Of a stretch of 64,000 bases of DNA, positions 40,728-49,052 are shown in pieces (position 1 is the stretch's first letter; every line of letters starts with the position of its first letter). The notes under the pieces were generated by a model. The model ran no database searches, was not told where the DNA came from, and was given only the letters and a program-made list of their open reading frames with translations. A program made the position numbers and the translations under genes. The DNA lies in assembly GCA_020632655.1 (NCBI GenBank), contig JACKFD010000001.1:124001-188000 (forward strand), read 5' to 3'. This DNA is from Spirochaetaceae bacterium (lineage in GTDB: Bacteria > Myxococcota_A > UBA9160 > UBA4427).

Positions 40728-41447
40728 GCCCGTGCGGCGCCGGATCTCGACCCCGCCCGCCTCGTCGCCGATCACGACGGCATCGGCGAGGCCCAGGAAG
40801 AAGCCCGTCCCGAGCACCCCCGGAACCGCCACGATCGCGCACTCGAGCGCACGCGCGTCGAGCGGCGGGACGAGCTTTGCATCGAGCACGAGGTTGCCGT
40901 TGTCCGTCACGACGGGCTCGCCCCGCTCGTCGAGGCGGACGGCCGCGTCGAGGCCGAGCTTCGCGAGCTCGCGGCGGGCGAGGGGGATCGCCATGGGCAC
41001 GACCTCGATCGGCAGCCGACCGCGCTCGCCGAGGCGGGCGACGAGCTTCTCGGGCCCGACCAGGATCACGAGCCGGGCGGAGCTCGCGGCGACGATCTTC
41101 TCGCGCACCATCGCCGCGCCGTAGCCCTTGATCAGGTCGAGTTCGGGGTCGACCTCGTCGGCGCCGTCGAAGGTGACGTCGAGCCGCTCGACGTCCTCGA
41201 GGCCGACGAGCGGGATGTCGAGCCTGCGTGCGAGGGCCGCGGTCGCCTCGCTCGTCGCGACGCCCGTCACGCGCAGGCCGTCGGCGACGCGCGCGCCGAG
41301 CGCCTCGACGAAGGCCGATGCGGCGCGACCCGTGCCGAGTCCGAGCGTCATGCCCTCCTGCACCCAGTCGAGCGCCGCCTCGGCGGCCGCGGCGGGTGTG
41401 CCGCTCGGCGCTTTCGCCCGCCCGGAGGAGTCGGATCCGTTCCGCAT
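40725..41447 (-). CDS. rpiA: Ribose-5-phosphate isomerase A
   Basis: Interconverts ribose 5-phosphate and ribulose 5-phosphate in the pentose phosphate pathway. The 240-residue product has the phosphate-binding TLGLGTGRAASAFVEAL, the ATSEATAALARRL segment, the catalytic string LDVTFDGADEVDPELDLIKG and the GAAMVREKIVA loop. The usual ending with VIIGDEAGV-type strand is present. The start is ATG 41447, preceded by GAGGAGG, one base after the stop of tal-pgi, so they form an operon. The stop codon TGA is the first three bases of the adjacent insertion sequence's right end; the pre-insertion sequence would also have supplied TGA at this place. Confidence 0.93.
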   Translation of the reverse strand: MRNGSDSSGRAKAPSGTPAAAAEAALDWVQEGMTLGLGTGRAASAFVEALGARVADGLRVTGVATSEATAALARRLDIPLVGLEDVERLDVTFDGADEVDPELDLIKGYGAAMVREKIVAASSARLVILVGPEKLVARLGERGRLPIEVVPMAIPLARRELAKLGLDAAVRLDERGEPVVTDNGNLVLDAKLVPPLDARALECAIVAVPGVLGTGFFLGLADAVVIGDEAGGVEIRRRTG

Positions 41448-41448
41448 A

Positions 41449-44352
41449 TTAGGCCAGAGCCTCCTCGGCCCATCGCAGGAGCTGCGCGATCGCCGCCGAA
41501 GGCTCCGCCCCGACGTCGATGCCCAGCATCCGCCGGCCACGCTCGGCGAGCACGGCGAAGTCGCCCGCCGCCTGCGCCTCCGCGAGGGTGTCGAAGTCGC
41601 CGCCGAGCCCCGGGATCGCGAGGGCGGGCTGCTTGCGGGCGGCAGCGCGCTGCCAGAGATGCAGGCCGGCCAGCCGGGCGGGGCCGCCCTTCTGGAGCTG
41701 CCCCGTCGAGTGGAGGTAGCGGGGGCCGAAGTCGAGGGTCGTGGCGACGTGCTTCGCGCGACCGATCGTCTCGCGTAGCCGCTCGAGGGGCTCGCGCACC
41801 GCGGGCTCGTCGGGGAGGAAGACGTTGATCGCGAATGTGTCGCCGGGCGCGAGGCTCGCGAAGAGCGTGCGGAAGAGGGCCTGCGGGTCGCCGGCCTTCG
41901 CGGCGCCGGCGCGAGCGAGGGCGGGGGCCGCCACGAGACGCTGGCCCTCGGCCTCGAGGCCCGCCTCGAGCCCCGAGGTCGATCCGTCCTTGCCGGCCTT
42001 CGCCATCCGCTCACGCGCCGCGATCTTCGCGGCCTCGACGTCCGGCTGATCGAAGGGGTTCACGCCGAGCAGCGCTCCCGCGACGGCCGTCGCGATCTCC
42101 CAGCGGAAGACCTCCTGTGCGAGGTCCCGCCGCTCGGCGATCGCGATCCGGATGACGGGATGGCCCGCACCCGCGAGTGCGTCGAGCTGCTTCGCCCGCG
42201 TGGCCTCCGTCGTATCGCCGTCGAGGGCGAGGTCGACGAAGACTCGATCGTCGGCATAACGGTCGGGCGCGTCGAGCCGCTCGCCCGCGATCGGCACGAG
42301 GCCCTGGCCCTGCTTGCCCGTCGACTCCGCCAGCAGCTGCTCGATCCAGTCCGTGAAGGAGGCGAGCTCGGGGGAGGTCGTGATCGTGACCTTGTCGCGT
42401 CCACGTCGGGCGAGGGCGCCGAGGGCGAGGCCGAGGCCGACGCCGGGATTGCGATCCGGGGGTACGAAGGGCGCACAGGCGGCGGCCATCGTCCGCGCGC
42501 GCAGCAGCAGGGCCTCGGGGTCGAGCCCCATCGCCTCCGCCGGCAGCAGGCCGAAGGGTGAGAGCGCCGAGAAGCGTCCGCCGACGTCGGGGCGTCCGAG
42601 CGCCGTACCGAGGAAGCCGAGCTCGGCGGCGCGGCGTTCGAGGGCGCTGCCGGGGTCGGTGATCGCGACGAAGTGTCGGCCCGCGGCGGCCGCGCCCACG
42701 CGCTCGGCAAGGCGGGCGTGGACGAGCTCGAAGAGGGCATTCGGCTCGATCGTCGAGCCCGACTTCGACGACACGAAGAAGAGACAGTCCTCGAGGTCGA
42801 GCGCCGCGAGCGCGGCCTCGACCGCGTCGGGCACCGTCGAGTCGAGGATGCGAAGTCGCCGCGTCGGCCGCTCCGGCCCCCCCTTTGCGTCGCCGAAGGT
42901 GCGGGCGAGCACGTCGGGCCAGAGGCTCGAACCGCCCATGCCGATCACGACCGCCGTGCCCGCCGGATGCCGTCGCACGGCCTCGCGAAGCGAAGCACTC
43001 CCGATCGCGACCTCGGGCACCGCCGTCGGCAGATCGAGCCAGCCCATCCAGCGCGCCTCGTCCGCGTTCGAGAAGATCGCCGCATCCCGACTCCAGAGCC
43101 GTCGCGTGCGTCCTTCCTTCTGCCACGCCGCGCGCGCGCTCGCGACGTCTTCCGCCGCGGCGCCGAGCGCCTCCCGCGTACGCGGCAGCGCATCGCCCAG
43201 CAGCGCCTGCCGCTTCGTCTCGACCGAGAGCAGCAGCCCGTCGAAGGCGTCCTCGAAGAGCGTGCAGCCCTTTGCGAGAAGCTCCTCCGTGATCTCTTCG
43301 AGGGAGATCTCGGCGGCGGCGAGGGCATCGAGGACCTCGCGCGCCTCCTCCTTCAACCGCAGGGGATCCTGGCCGAGCGCGTCGGCGACGACGCCCTCCT
43401 CGCGGAAGGCCGCGAGGGTCGCATCGGGGAGCGTGTTGACCGTGTGCCGGCCGATCAGGTTGTCGACGTAGAGGGTGCGGGGGAGGGCGGGGTCCTTCGT
43501 CCCCGTGCTCGCCCACAGCATGCGCTGGGGCTGGGCGCCGGCGGCCTCGAGCGCGCGCCAGCGCGGGTCGGCCAGCATCTCGAGGAAGCGCGCGTAGGCG
43601 AGCTTCGCATTCGCGATCGCGACCTTCGCATCGAGGGCGCGCAGGCGCTCGGCCCGGGCGGCATCGGACGACCGCTCGAGGGCTTTGGCGATGCGGGCGC
43701 CGACGGCGGCGTCGATGCGCGAGACGAAGAAGCTGGCGACGCTCGCGATGTGCGAGATCGGCTCGCCCCGGGCGACCCGGGCCTCGAGGCCGCTCTGATA
43801 GGCGTCGTGGACCGCCTCGTAGGCGCCGACGGCGAAGAGGAGCGTCACGTTCACGTGGATGCCGTCGGCGATCAGACGCTCGATCGCGGGGATGCCCGCC
43901 TTCGTCGCCGGGACCTTGATCATCAGGTTGTCGCGGGCGACGGCGGCGGCCAGGCGATGGGCCTCGGCGATCGTGCCGGCCGTGTCGTGGGCGAGATGCG
44001 GCGAGACCTCGAGGGAGACGAAGCCGTCGCGGCCCTCCGACGACTCCCAGACCGGGCGCAGGACGTCGCAGCCGAGCTGGATGTCCTGCACGGCGAGGCG
44101 CTCGAAGACGTCGAGGGCGTCTCCCGCGCCCTGCGCGACGAGGGCGCGGGTCGCGGGGTCGTAGTCGCTCGACTTGGCGATTGCCTTCTCGAAGATCGCG
44201 GGGTTCGACGTGACGCCGCGGATGCCTTCGCGCTCGACCCATCGGCGCAGCTCGCCGGAGAGCAGCAGCTCGCGGCTGATGTTGTCGAGCCAGATCGACT
44301 GACCGTGGCGATGCGCCTCGAAGAGGGGCGACGCGGGGGGCGGGGCGGGCAT
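41449..44352 (-). CDS. Bifunctional transaldolase / glucose-6-phosphate isomerase
   Basis: A 967-residue fusion known from several bacterial groups. The first 370 residues are transaldolase: SIWLDNISRELL, GVTSNPAIFEKAI, and the Schiff-base Lys in NLMIKVPATKAGI near residue 140. The rest is glucose-6-phosphate isomerase: IGMGGSSLWPDVL, the phosphosugar-binding FFVSSKSGSTIEPNALFELV, and a long C-terminal part with GFNPFDQPDVEAAK-like sequence (VNPFDQPDVEAAK). It links the pentose phosphate pathway and glycolysis in the cytoplasm. The start is ATG 44352. It is cotranscribed with rpiA, which follows one base later. The Hsp20 terminator lies just upstream. Confidence 0.95.
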   Translation of the reverse strand: MPAPPPASPLFEAHRHGQSIWLDNISRELLLSGELRRWVEREGIRGVTSNPAIFEKAIAKSSDYDPATRALVAQGAGDALDVFERLAVQDIQLGCDVLRPVWESSEGRDGFVSLEVSPHLAHDTAGTIAEAHRLAAAVARDNLMIKVPATKAGIPAIERLIADGIHVNVTLLFAVGAYEAVHDAYQSGLEARVARGEPISHIASVASFFVSRIDAAVGARIAKALERSSDAARAERLRALDAKVAIANAKLAYARFLEMLADPRWRALEAAGAQPQRMLWASTGTKDPALPRTLYVDNLIGRHTVNTLPDATLAAFREEGVVADALGQDPLRLKEEAREVLDALAAAEISLEEITEELLAKGCTLFEDAFDGLLLSVETKRQALLGDALPRTREALGAAAEDVASARAAWQKEGRTRRLWSRDAAIFSNADEARWMGWLDLPTAVPEVAIGSASLREAVRRHPAGTAVVIGMGGSSLWPDVLARTFGDAKGGPERPTRRLRILDSTVPDAVEAALAALDLEDCLFFVSSKSGSTIEPNALFELVHARLAERVGAAAAGRHFVAITDPGSALERRAAELGFLGTALGRPDVGGRFSALSPFGLLPAEAMGLDPEALLLRARTMAAACAPFVPPDRNPGVGLGLALGALARRGRDKVTITTSPELASFTDWIEQLLAESTGKQGQGLVPIAGERLDAPDRYADDRVFVDLALDGDTTEATRAKQLDALAGAGHPVIRIAIAERRDLAQEVFRWEIATAVAGALLGVNPFDQPDVEAAKIAARERMAKAGKDGSTSGLEAGLEAEGQRLVAAPALARAGAAKAGDPQALFRTLFASLAPGDTFAINVFLPDEPAVREPLERLRETIGRAKHVATTLDFGPRYLHSTGQLQKGGPARLAGLHLWQRAAARKQPALAIPGLGGDFDTLAEAQAAGDFAVLAERGRRMLGIDVGAEPSAAIAQLLRWAEEALA

Positions 44353-44451
44353 GGAAGGCGGACCTCGGATGGACGCGGGGGCGGGGGGGCGTCTTCCGGG
44401 CGGCAGTATAGACGGTCGGATCCCGATCGGGGCTGCGCGCGGACCGGTTCG

Positions 44452-44492
44452 CGAAAAGACAGGCCCGGCGAAGCGGGGCTTCGCCGGGCCTG
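44452..44492 (-). terminator. Intrinsic terminator of the hsp20 genes
   Basis: CAGGCCCGGCGAAGC and GCTTCGCCGGGCCTG form a perfect 15-bp stem with a GGG loop (44460-44492). Read on the minus strand it is followed by GTCTTTTCG, a short T run. This fits an intrinsic terminator 109 bp after the downstream hsp20 stop and before tal-pgi. Confidence 0.8.
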
Positions 44493-44493
44493 G

Positions 44494-44525
44494 GCCCGCT
44501 CGCGTGGGACCGTACGCGAGCGGGC
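44494..44525. other. Second perfect hairpin beside the terminator
   Basis: GCCCGCTCGCGT (44494-44505) and ACGCGAGCGGGC (44514-44525) form a 12-bp perfect stem with an 8-base loop. It lies directly next to the terminator stem, making a double-hairpin element. There is no T tract on either side of this stem itself. Confidence 0.75.
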
Positions 44526-44600
44526 GGGGTGTGGGGTGTCGGTGTGTAGGAGTCGGCTCGCCCGGGCCGCGTGCTCGCGCGGCGGCCCGAGCCGATCGGC

Positions 44601-45002
44601 CTACGCCGCCTCGACCGTGATGCGGCGCGGCTGGCGCTCCGCCGTCTTCGGCAGCAGCAGCTCGAGCACGCCGTCCTTCATCTTCGCGGCGACGCGGGTC
44701 GGGTCGACGTCCTCGGAGATGCGGAACTCGCGGTGGTAGCCGCCGGCGCGGTACTCGACGTGGACCGGACGCCGCTCGCCCGCCTCCTCGGCGAAGCGCG
44801 CGTCGAGGGTCAACACGCCCTTGTCGAGATGGATGTCGACCGCGTCCTCGGCCACGCCCGGCAGATCCGCGTGGATCACGTAGGCGTCGGGTCGCTCGAG
44901 GATGTCGACGTCGGGCCGGAACACGAAGCCCGGTCGGGTGTCCTCGGTGACGAGCTCGCTCTTCGCGCGCGGCTCGATCTCACGGCTCTGTTCGTTGCTC
45001 AT
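44601..45002 (-). CDS. Hsp20/alpha-crystallin small heat-shock protein
   Basis: A 133-residue ATP-independent chaperone that binds unfolding proteins. The alpha-crystallin domain spans most of it: DAYVIHADLPGVAEDAVDIH, LTLDARFAEEAG, and the GVLELLLPKT end with the G-x-L-x-x-x-x-P-K signature. The N-terminal arm is short and charged. The start ATG 45002 has GGAGGAAC upstream. It is the second of two hsp20 paralogs; the first lies 92 bp upstream. A strong intrinsic terminator follows 109 bp downstream of the stop. Confidence 0.93.
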   Translation of the reverse strand: MSNEQSREIEPRAKSELVTEDTRPGFVFRPDVDILERPDAYVIHADLPGVAEDAVDIHLDKGVLTLDARFAEEAGERRPVHVEYRAGGYHREFRISEDVDPTRVAAKMKDGVLELLLPKTAERQPRRITVEAA

Positions 45003-45094
45003 GGCTCGTTCCTCCTGGCGGCCGGCTCGCGCGTCGCCTCGGATCGCGGAGCGGGCTCACCTCGTCGTTCGTCGTTCGCTGCGATCGGCCCCGT

Positions 45095-45562
45095 TCAGGC
45101 CGTCTCGATCGTGACCTGGCGCGGTCGCGCCTTGGCCGCCTTCGGCAGGCGCAGCGTGAGGACACCGTTCTTGTGCGAGGCCTTCGCACCGTCGAGGTCG
45201 ATCTCGCGCGGCAGCTCGAAGGCGCGTCGGAAGGTGCCCGACTGGCGCTCGCGGCGATGGACCGCGGTGCCTTCGCCGGTGGCGTACTCGATCTTGCGCT
45301 CGCCGGAGAGGGTGATCGTCGAGCCCTCGATCGACACGTCGATCGCGTCGGGGGCGACGCCGGGGAGCTCGGCGGTCAGGACGTAGGCGTCGCCTTCCTC
45401 GTAGAGATTGACGGGCGGGAAGACGCCGCGGGTGCCTTGATAGGCGGCTTCGCGGGAGAGCAGGGGGCCGAAGAAGGGGGCGTGCAGCTCGCGCCGCAGC
45501 TCGTCCAGAAGACCGGACAGCGGGCTGCGCACGGACGGGCGGTGGACCTGATGGCTCGGCAT
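45095..45562 (-). CDS. Hsp20/alpha-crystallin small heat-shock protein
   Basis: A 155-residue paralog of the next gene, with a longer N-terminal arm (LSGLLDELRRELHAPFFGPL) and a standard alpha-crystallin domain: EEGDAYVLTAELPGVAPDAI, STITLSGERKIEYA, GTFRRAFELPREID and GVLTLRLPKA. The ribosome site GGAGGAAAC before ATG 45562 is almost the same as that of the paralog, which suggests tandem duplication with the leader. No CIRCE-like or sigma-32-like element was recognised upstream (151 bp to aroA). Confidence 0.93.
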   Translation of the reverse strand: MPSHQVHRPSVRSPLSGLLDELRRELHAPFFGPLLSREAAYQGTRGVFPPVNLYEEGDAYVLTAELPGVAPDAIDVSIEGSTITLSGERKIEYATGEGTAVHRRERQSGTFRRAFELPREIDLDGAKASHKNGVLTLRLPKAAKARPRQVTIETA

Positions 45563-45713
45563 GACTCGTTTCCTCCAGCTTGTCCCGGATGGCATCCATC
45601 CGGCTCGGACCCCGGCGGGTGGCCTCCTTCGGGCCGCCGTCCGGGACGCGCGAAGGGGTCAGCACGCATCCCGGGGTGTCAACCCGGCCGGTCGGATCCG
45701 CTGCGCGGCGGGG

Positions 45714-47042
45714 CTAGAGGGCGGTGAGGGCGTCGAAGTAGCCGGGCCAGGTCTTCGAGACGCAGGCCGGGTCGAGGATCACGACGTCGGGCACGCGCAG
45801 GCCGGCGAGGGCGAAGGACATGGCCATGCGATGGTCGTCGTAGGTCTCGATCTCGGCGCCGCGCAGGGGGCCGGGCTCGATGCGCAGCCAGTCGGGGCCG
45901 GCCTCGGCGCGGGCGCCGAGCCGGCGCAGCTCGGTCTCGAGGGCGGCGAGGCGATCCGTCTCCTTGATGCGCAGGTTCGCGACGTTGCGGATCGTCGTCG
46001 GACCGTCGGCGAAGAGCGCGACCACGGCGTAGGCGAGCACCGCGTCCGGGAAGTCGTTCATGTCGATCTCGCCGAGACTGCGCAGCGGCCGCGCCGATCC
46101 CACGACGGTCACGCGATCGCCCTCGCGCTCGACACCACAGCCCATTCGCTCGAGCAGGCCGAGGATCTTGAAGTCCGCCTGCTGCGAGCGCTCGGGGATG
46201 CCCGCGACCGTCACACGACCGCCCGCGATCGCGGCCGCGCAGAAGGGATAGGCGGCCGACGACGCATCGGGCTCGATCGTGTAGTCGCGGGCCGCGTAGG
46301 TCTTGCCGGCGCGCACGAAGAGATGCTCGTCGGCCGGCGCGCCGCGCCACTCGACCTCGGCGCCGAAGTCGCGCATGACCTCGATCGTGAGGTCGATGTA
46401 GGGGCGCGAGACGACGACGCCCTCCTTGAAGCGGAGCTCGACGTCGCGGTCCGCGTAGGGGGCCGCCTGGAGGACGGCCGACACGTATTGGCTCGAGCGG
46501 CTCCCGTCGATCGTGGCCGGGCCGCCGGGCAGGCCGCCGCCGTGCACGCGGACGGGCGGGCAGTCGTTCCGGCCCTCGACCGTGAGCCCGGCGCCGAGGG
46601 CGCGCAGCGCGGTCACGAGGTCCGAGATCGGTCGCTCGCGCATGCGCGCGTTGCCGTCGACGACGATCGGTCCCGAGGCGAGGGTGAGGGCGGCCGTCAG
46701 GAAGCGGACGGTCGTCCCGGAGTTGCCACAGTCGAGGGCGTGATCCGGCGGCTCGAAGCGCCCGCCGCGGCCGCGCACGGTCCAGATCTCGCCGGTGCCC
46801 GCCGTGTCCTCGGGATCCTTCGCCGTCTCCAGCCCGATGCCCATGGCGCGCAGCGCCGCGCGCATCACGACCGTGTCGTCGGACTCGAGCCCGCCCCGGA
46901 GCCGGCTCTCGCCCTCGGCCAGCGCCGCCAGCAGCAGCACCCGGTTCGTGATGCTCTTGCTGCCCGGGACCGAGACCCGGCCGTCGAGGGGGCCGCGAGG
47001 CTTGATGGCGAGCTTCGGGGGCAGGACGGGCCGCAGGGCCAT
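45714..47042 (-). CDS. aroA: 3-phosphoshikimate 1-carboxyvinyltransferase
   Basis: EPSP synthase, the sixth step of the shikimate pathway, joins shikimate 3-phosphate and phosphoenolpyruvate in the cytoplasm. The 442-residue product has VPGSKSITNRVLLLAALAEG at the N-terminus, the LDCGNSGTTVRFL string, DGNARMRERPISDLV, GSRSSQYVSAVL, and RIKETDRLAALETELRRLG and YDDHRMAMSFALAGL at the end, all conserved positions of the family. The start ATG 47042 follows the sequence MALRPVLPPKL. An in-frame extension to 47213 is Arg-rich and not family-like. The gene is divergent from serA across 427 bp. Confidence 0.95.
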   Translation of the reverse strand: MALRPVLPPKLAIKPRGPLDGRVSVPGSKSITNRVLLLAALAEGESRLRGGLESDDTVVMRAALRAMGIGLETAKDPEDTAGTGEIWTVRGRGGRFEPPDHALDCGNSGTTVRFLTAALTLASGPIVVDGNARMRERPISDLVTALRALGAGLTVEGRNDCPPVRVHGGGLPGGPATIDGSRSSQYVSAVLQAAPYADRDVELRFKEGVVVSRPYIDLTIEVMRDFGAEVEWRGAPADEHLFVRAGKTYAARDYTIEPDASSAAYPFCAAAIAGGRVTVAGIPERSQQADFKILGLLERMGCGVEREGDRVTVVGSARPLRSLGEIDMNDFPDAVLAYAVVALFADGPTTIRNVANLRIKETDRLAALETELRRLGARAEAGPDWLRIEPGPLRGAEIETYDDHRMAMSFALAGLRVPDVVILDPACVSKTWPGYFDALTAL

Positions 47043-47469
47043 CGGGCGGGCTCCGGCCGCCGCCCGCGACGGGGCGGGCCGACGACGCGACGACGGGGGC
47101 GATCGGGTGGAGAATCGGTCGCGCACCGTAGCACGCCGCCCCGTCCCGTTGACTTCGCCAAGCCCCTCCGCCACACTCCGGCACCGGTTGGATTCCGTTT
47201 TCGTGTCGCCCATTTAGCGGGTCGACACCGGCCGAATCGCCCCGAACCCCGACGGGCGCCCGACGGAGAACCGGTCCTGCCGAAAGTCTGAGTCCGCGTG
47301 GCGTGGACGGCGTGTGCGAGGCGCGAGGGCGCGTCACGCCCGAGCGGGTCCCGCGCGCCGGAGCGGGCGCGCGCGGCGACGCAATGCACGCGGGCTGGCG
47401 AGCGCGGCCGACCGCAACGAACGAACGAAGCAGGGAACGCACGAACCCGGGTCGCAGGAGAGAACGAAG
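47043..47469. other. Divergent aroA-serA intergenic region
   Basis: Holds the promoters for aroA (left) and serA (right). Two slightly lower-GC spots exist, around 47148-47160 (TTGACTTCG) and 47187-47218 (TTGGATTCCGTTTTCGTGTC), but neither has a good paired -10. The last 100 bp upstream of serA are purine-rich and unstructured. No leader-peptide or riboswitch was recognised. Confidence 0.4.
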
Positions 47470-49050
47470 GTGCCGAAAGTCCTCGTTTCCGATTCGCTGG
47501 CCGAGCAGGGCCTGACCGTCCTCGAGCAGGCCCAGGGCCTCGAGGTCATCAACCGCCCGGGCCTCGCCCCCGACGAGCTGCTGAAGGCGGTGGCCGACGT
47601 CGACGCCCTCGTGATCCGCTCGAACACGAAGGTGACCCGCGACGTCCTCGAGGCCGGCCAGAAGCTGCGCATCGTCGGCCGCGCCGGCATCGGCGTCGAC
47701 AACGTCGACGTCCCCGTCGCCACGAAGCGAGGCGTCGTCGTCGTGAACACGCCCGAGGGCAACAACATCACGACGGCCGAGCACGCGATCGCGCTCATGG
47801 TCTCCCTCGCCCGGCACATCCCCCAGGCCACCGCCTCCATGAAGGCCGGCAAGTGGGAGAAGAAGAAGTTCCAGGGCATGGAGCTCTACAACCGCACGCT
47901 CGGCGTGCTCGGCGCGGGCAACATCGGCCGCTTCGTCGTCTCCCGCGCCAAGGGCCTCGGCATGAAGGTGATCGTGCACGACCCCTACCTCACGGCCGAG
48001 GCGGCTTCGCGCCTCGAGGTCGAGCGCGTCTCCCTCGACGAGCTGATGAGCCGCGCCGACGTCGTGACGGTCCACGTTCCGAAGACCAAGGAGACGACCG
48101 GCATCCTCGGCGCCAAGCAGTTCGGTCAGGCCAAGAAGGGCCTGCTCGTCATCAACGCCGCCCGCGGTGGGATCGTCGACGAGAAGGCGCTGCTCGCCGC
48201 GCTCGAGTCCGGCCAGGTCGGCGGCGCCGGCCTCGACGTCTTCGTCGAGGAGCCGCCGCCCGCGGACCATCCCCTCGTCAACCATCCGAACGTGATCTGC
48301 ACGCCGCATCTCGGCGCCTCGACCGAGCAGGCCCAGATCAACGTCTCGATCGCCGTCGCCGAGCAGATCCGCGACTTCCTCTTGAAGGGCGAGGTCCGCA
48401 ACTCGGTCAACGTCCCGACCGTCTCCCCCGAGCAGATGGCCGAGCTCGGCCCCTACATCTCGCTCGGCGAGAAGCTCGGCGCCTTCCAGGGTCAGCTCGC
48501 CCAGGGCCGCGTCGACGTCGTCGAGGTCGAGTACTCGGGCGCGATCGCGAACCTGAAGGTCGCCCCGGTCACGATCGCCGTGCTGAAGGGGATCCTCTCC
48601 CCCGTGCGCGAGCACGTGAACCTCGTGAACGCCTCGCACATCGCCCAGGAGATCGGCATCAAGGTCATCGAGTCGAAGGTCGCCCGCGCGACGGACTTCG
48701 CCTCCTCCGTGACCGTACGCGTCAAGGGCGTCGTCGACCGGCTCGTCGCCGGCGCGATCTTCCACGGCGACCAGCCGCGCATCGTCCGGATCGACGACTT
48801 CATGCTCGAGGCGATCCCGGAAGGCTGCACCCTGCTCATCCACAACCACGACCAGGCGGGCGTGGTCGGACACGTCGGCACGCTGCTCGGCAACGCCGGC
48901 GTCAACATCTCGCGCATGCAGCTCGCCCTCCACGAGTCCCGCGGAGAGGCCTGCATGCTCGTCAACGTCGACCAGCACCCGGACGAATCCGTGCTGGCAG
49001 CGCTGCGCGATGCGGAGAACATGATCGCCGTGCAGCTCCTGGAGCTCTGA
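47470..49050 (+). CDS. serA: D-3-phosphoglycerate dehydrogenase
   Basis: First step of serine synthesis: oxidises 3-phosphoglycerate to 3-phosphohydroxypyruvate with NAD. The 526-residue product is the long type-1 form: catalytic and nucleotide-binding domains, an intervening substrate-like domain and a C-terminal ACT regulatory domain. Seen are IVGRAGIGVDNVDV, LGVLGAGNIGRFV, INAARGGIVDEKALL, CTPHLGASTEQAQ with the catalytic His, and the ACT segment NHDQAGVVGHVGTLLGNAGV. The start is GTG 47470 after CAGGAGAG. It overlaps nothing upstream; purA follows two bases after its stop. Confidence 0.95.
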   Translation: MPKVLVSDSLAEQGLTVLEQAQGLEVINRPGLAPDELLKAVADVDALVIRSNTKVTRDVLEAGQKLRIVGRAGIGVDNVDVPVATKRGVVVVNTPEGNNITTAEHAIALMVSLARHIPQATASMKAGKWEKKKFQGMELYNRTLGVLGAGNIGRFVVSRAKGLGMKVIVHDPYLTAEAASRLEVERVSLDELMSRADVVTVHVPKTKETTGILGAKQFGQAKKGLLVINAARGGIVDEKALLAALESGQVGGAGLDVFVEEPPPADHPLVNHPNVICTPHLGASTEQAQINVSIAVAEQIRDFLLKGEVRNSVNVPTVSPEQMAELGPYISLGEKLGAFQGQLAQGRVDVVEVEYSGAIANLKVAPVTIAVLKGILSPVREHVNLVNASHIAQEIGIKVIESKVARATDFASSVTVRVKGVVDRLVAGAIFHGDQPRIVRIDDFMLEAIPEGCTLLIHNHDQAGVVGHVGTLLGNAGVNISRMQLALHESRGEACMLVNVDQHPDESVLAALRDAENMIAVQLLEL

Positions 49051-49052
49051 AC

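Noticed and set aside
39489..40732. 12-bp target duplication of the insertion sequence
   Set aside because: A 12-bp duplication would remove seven bases from the right inverted repeat, which otherwise matches the left end over 28 bp; a 5-bp duplication with a coincident flank fits better.
39700..40842. 380-residue reading frame antisense to the transposase
   Set aside because: It is a mirror frame of the transposase gene, rich in Arg and Pro, with no recognisable motif.
47298..49052. In-frame 1015-residue fusion reading into purA
   Set aside because: The upstream portion is a shadow of serA in another frame; purA has its own ATG with family-conserved N-terminus.
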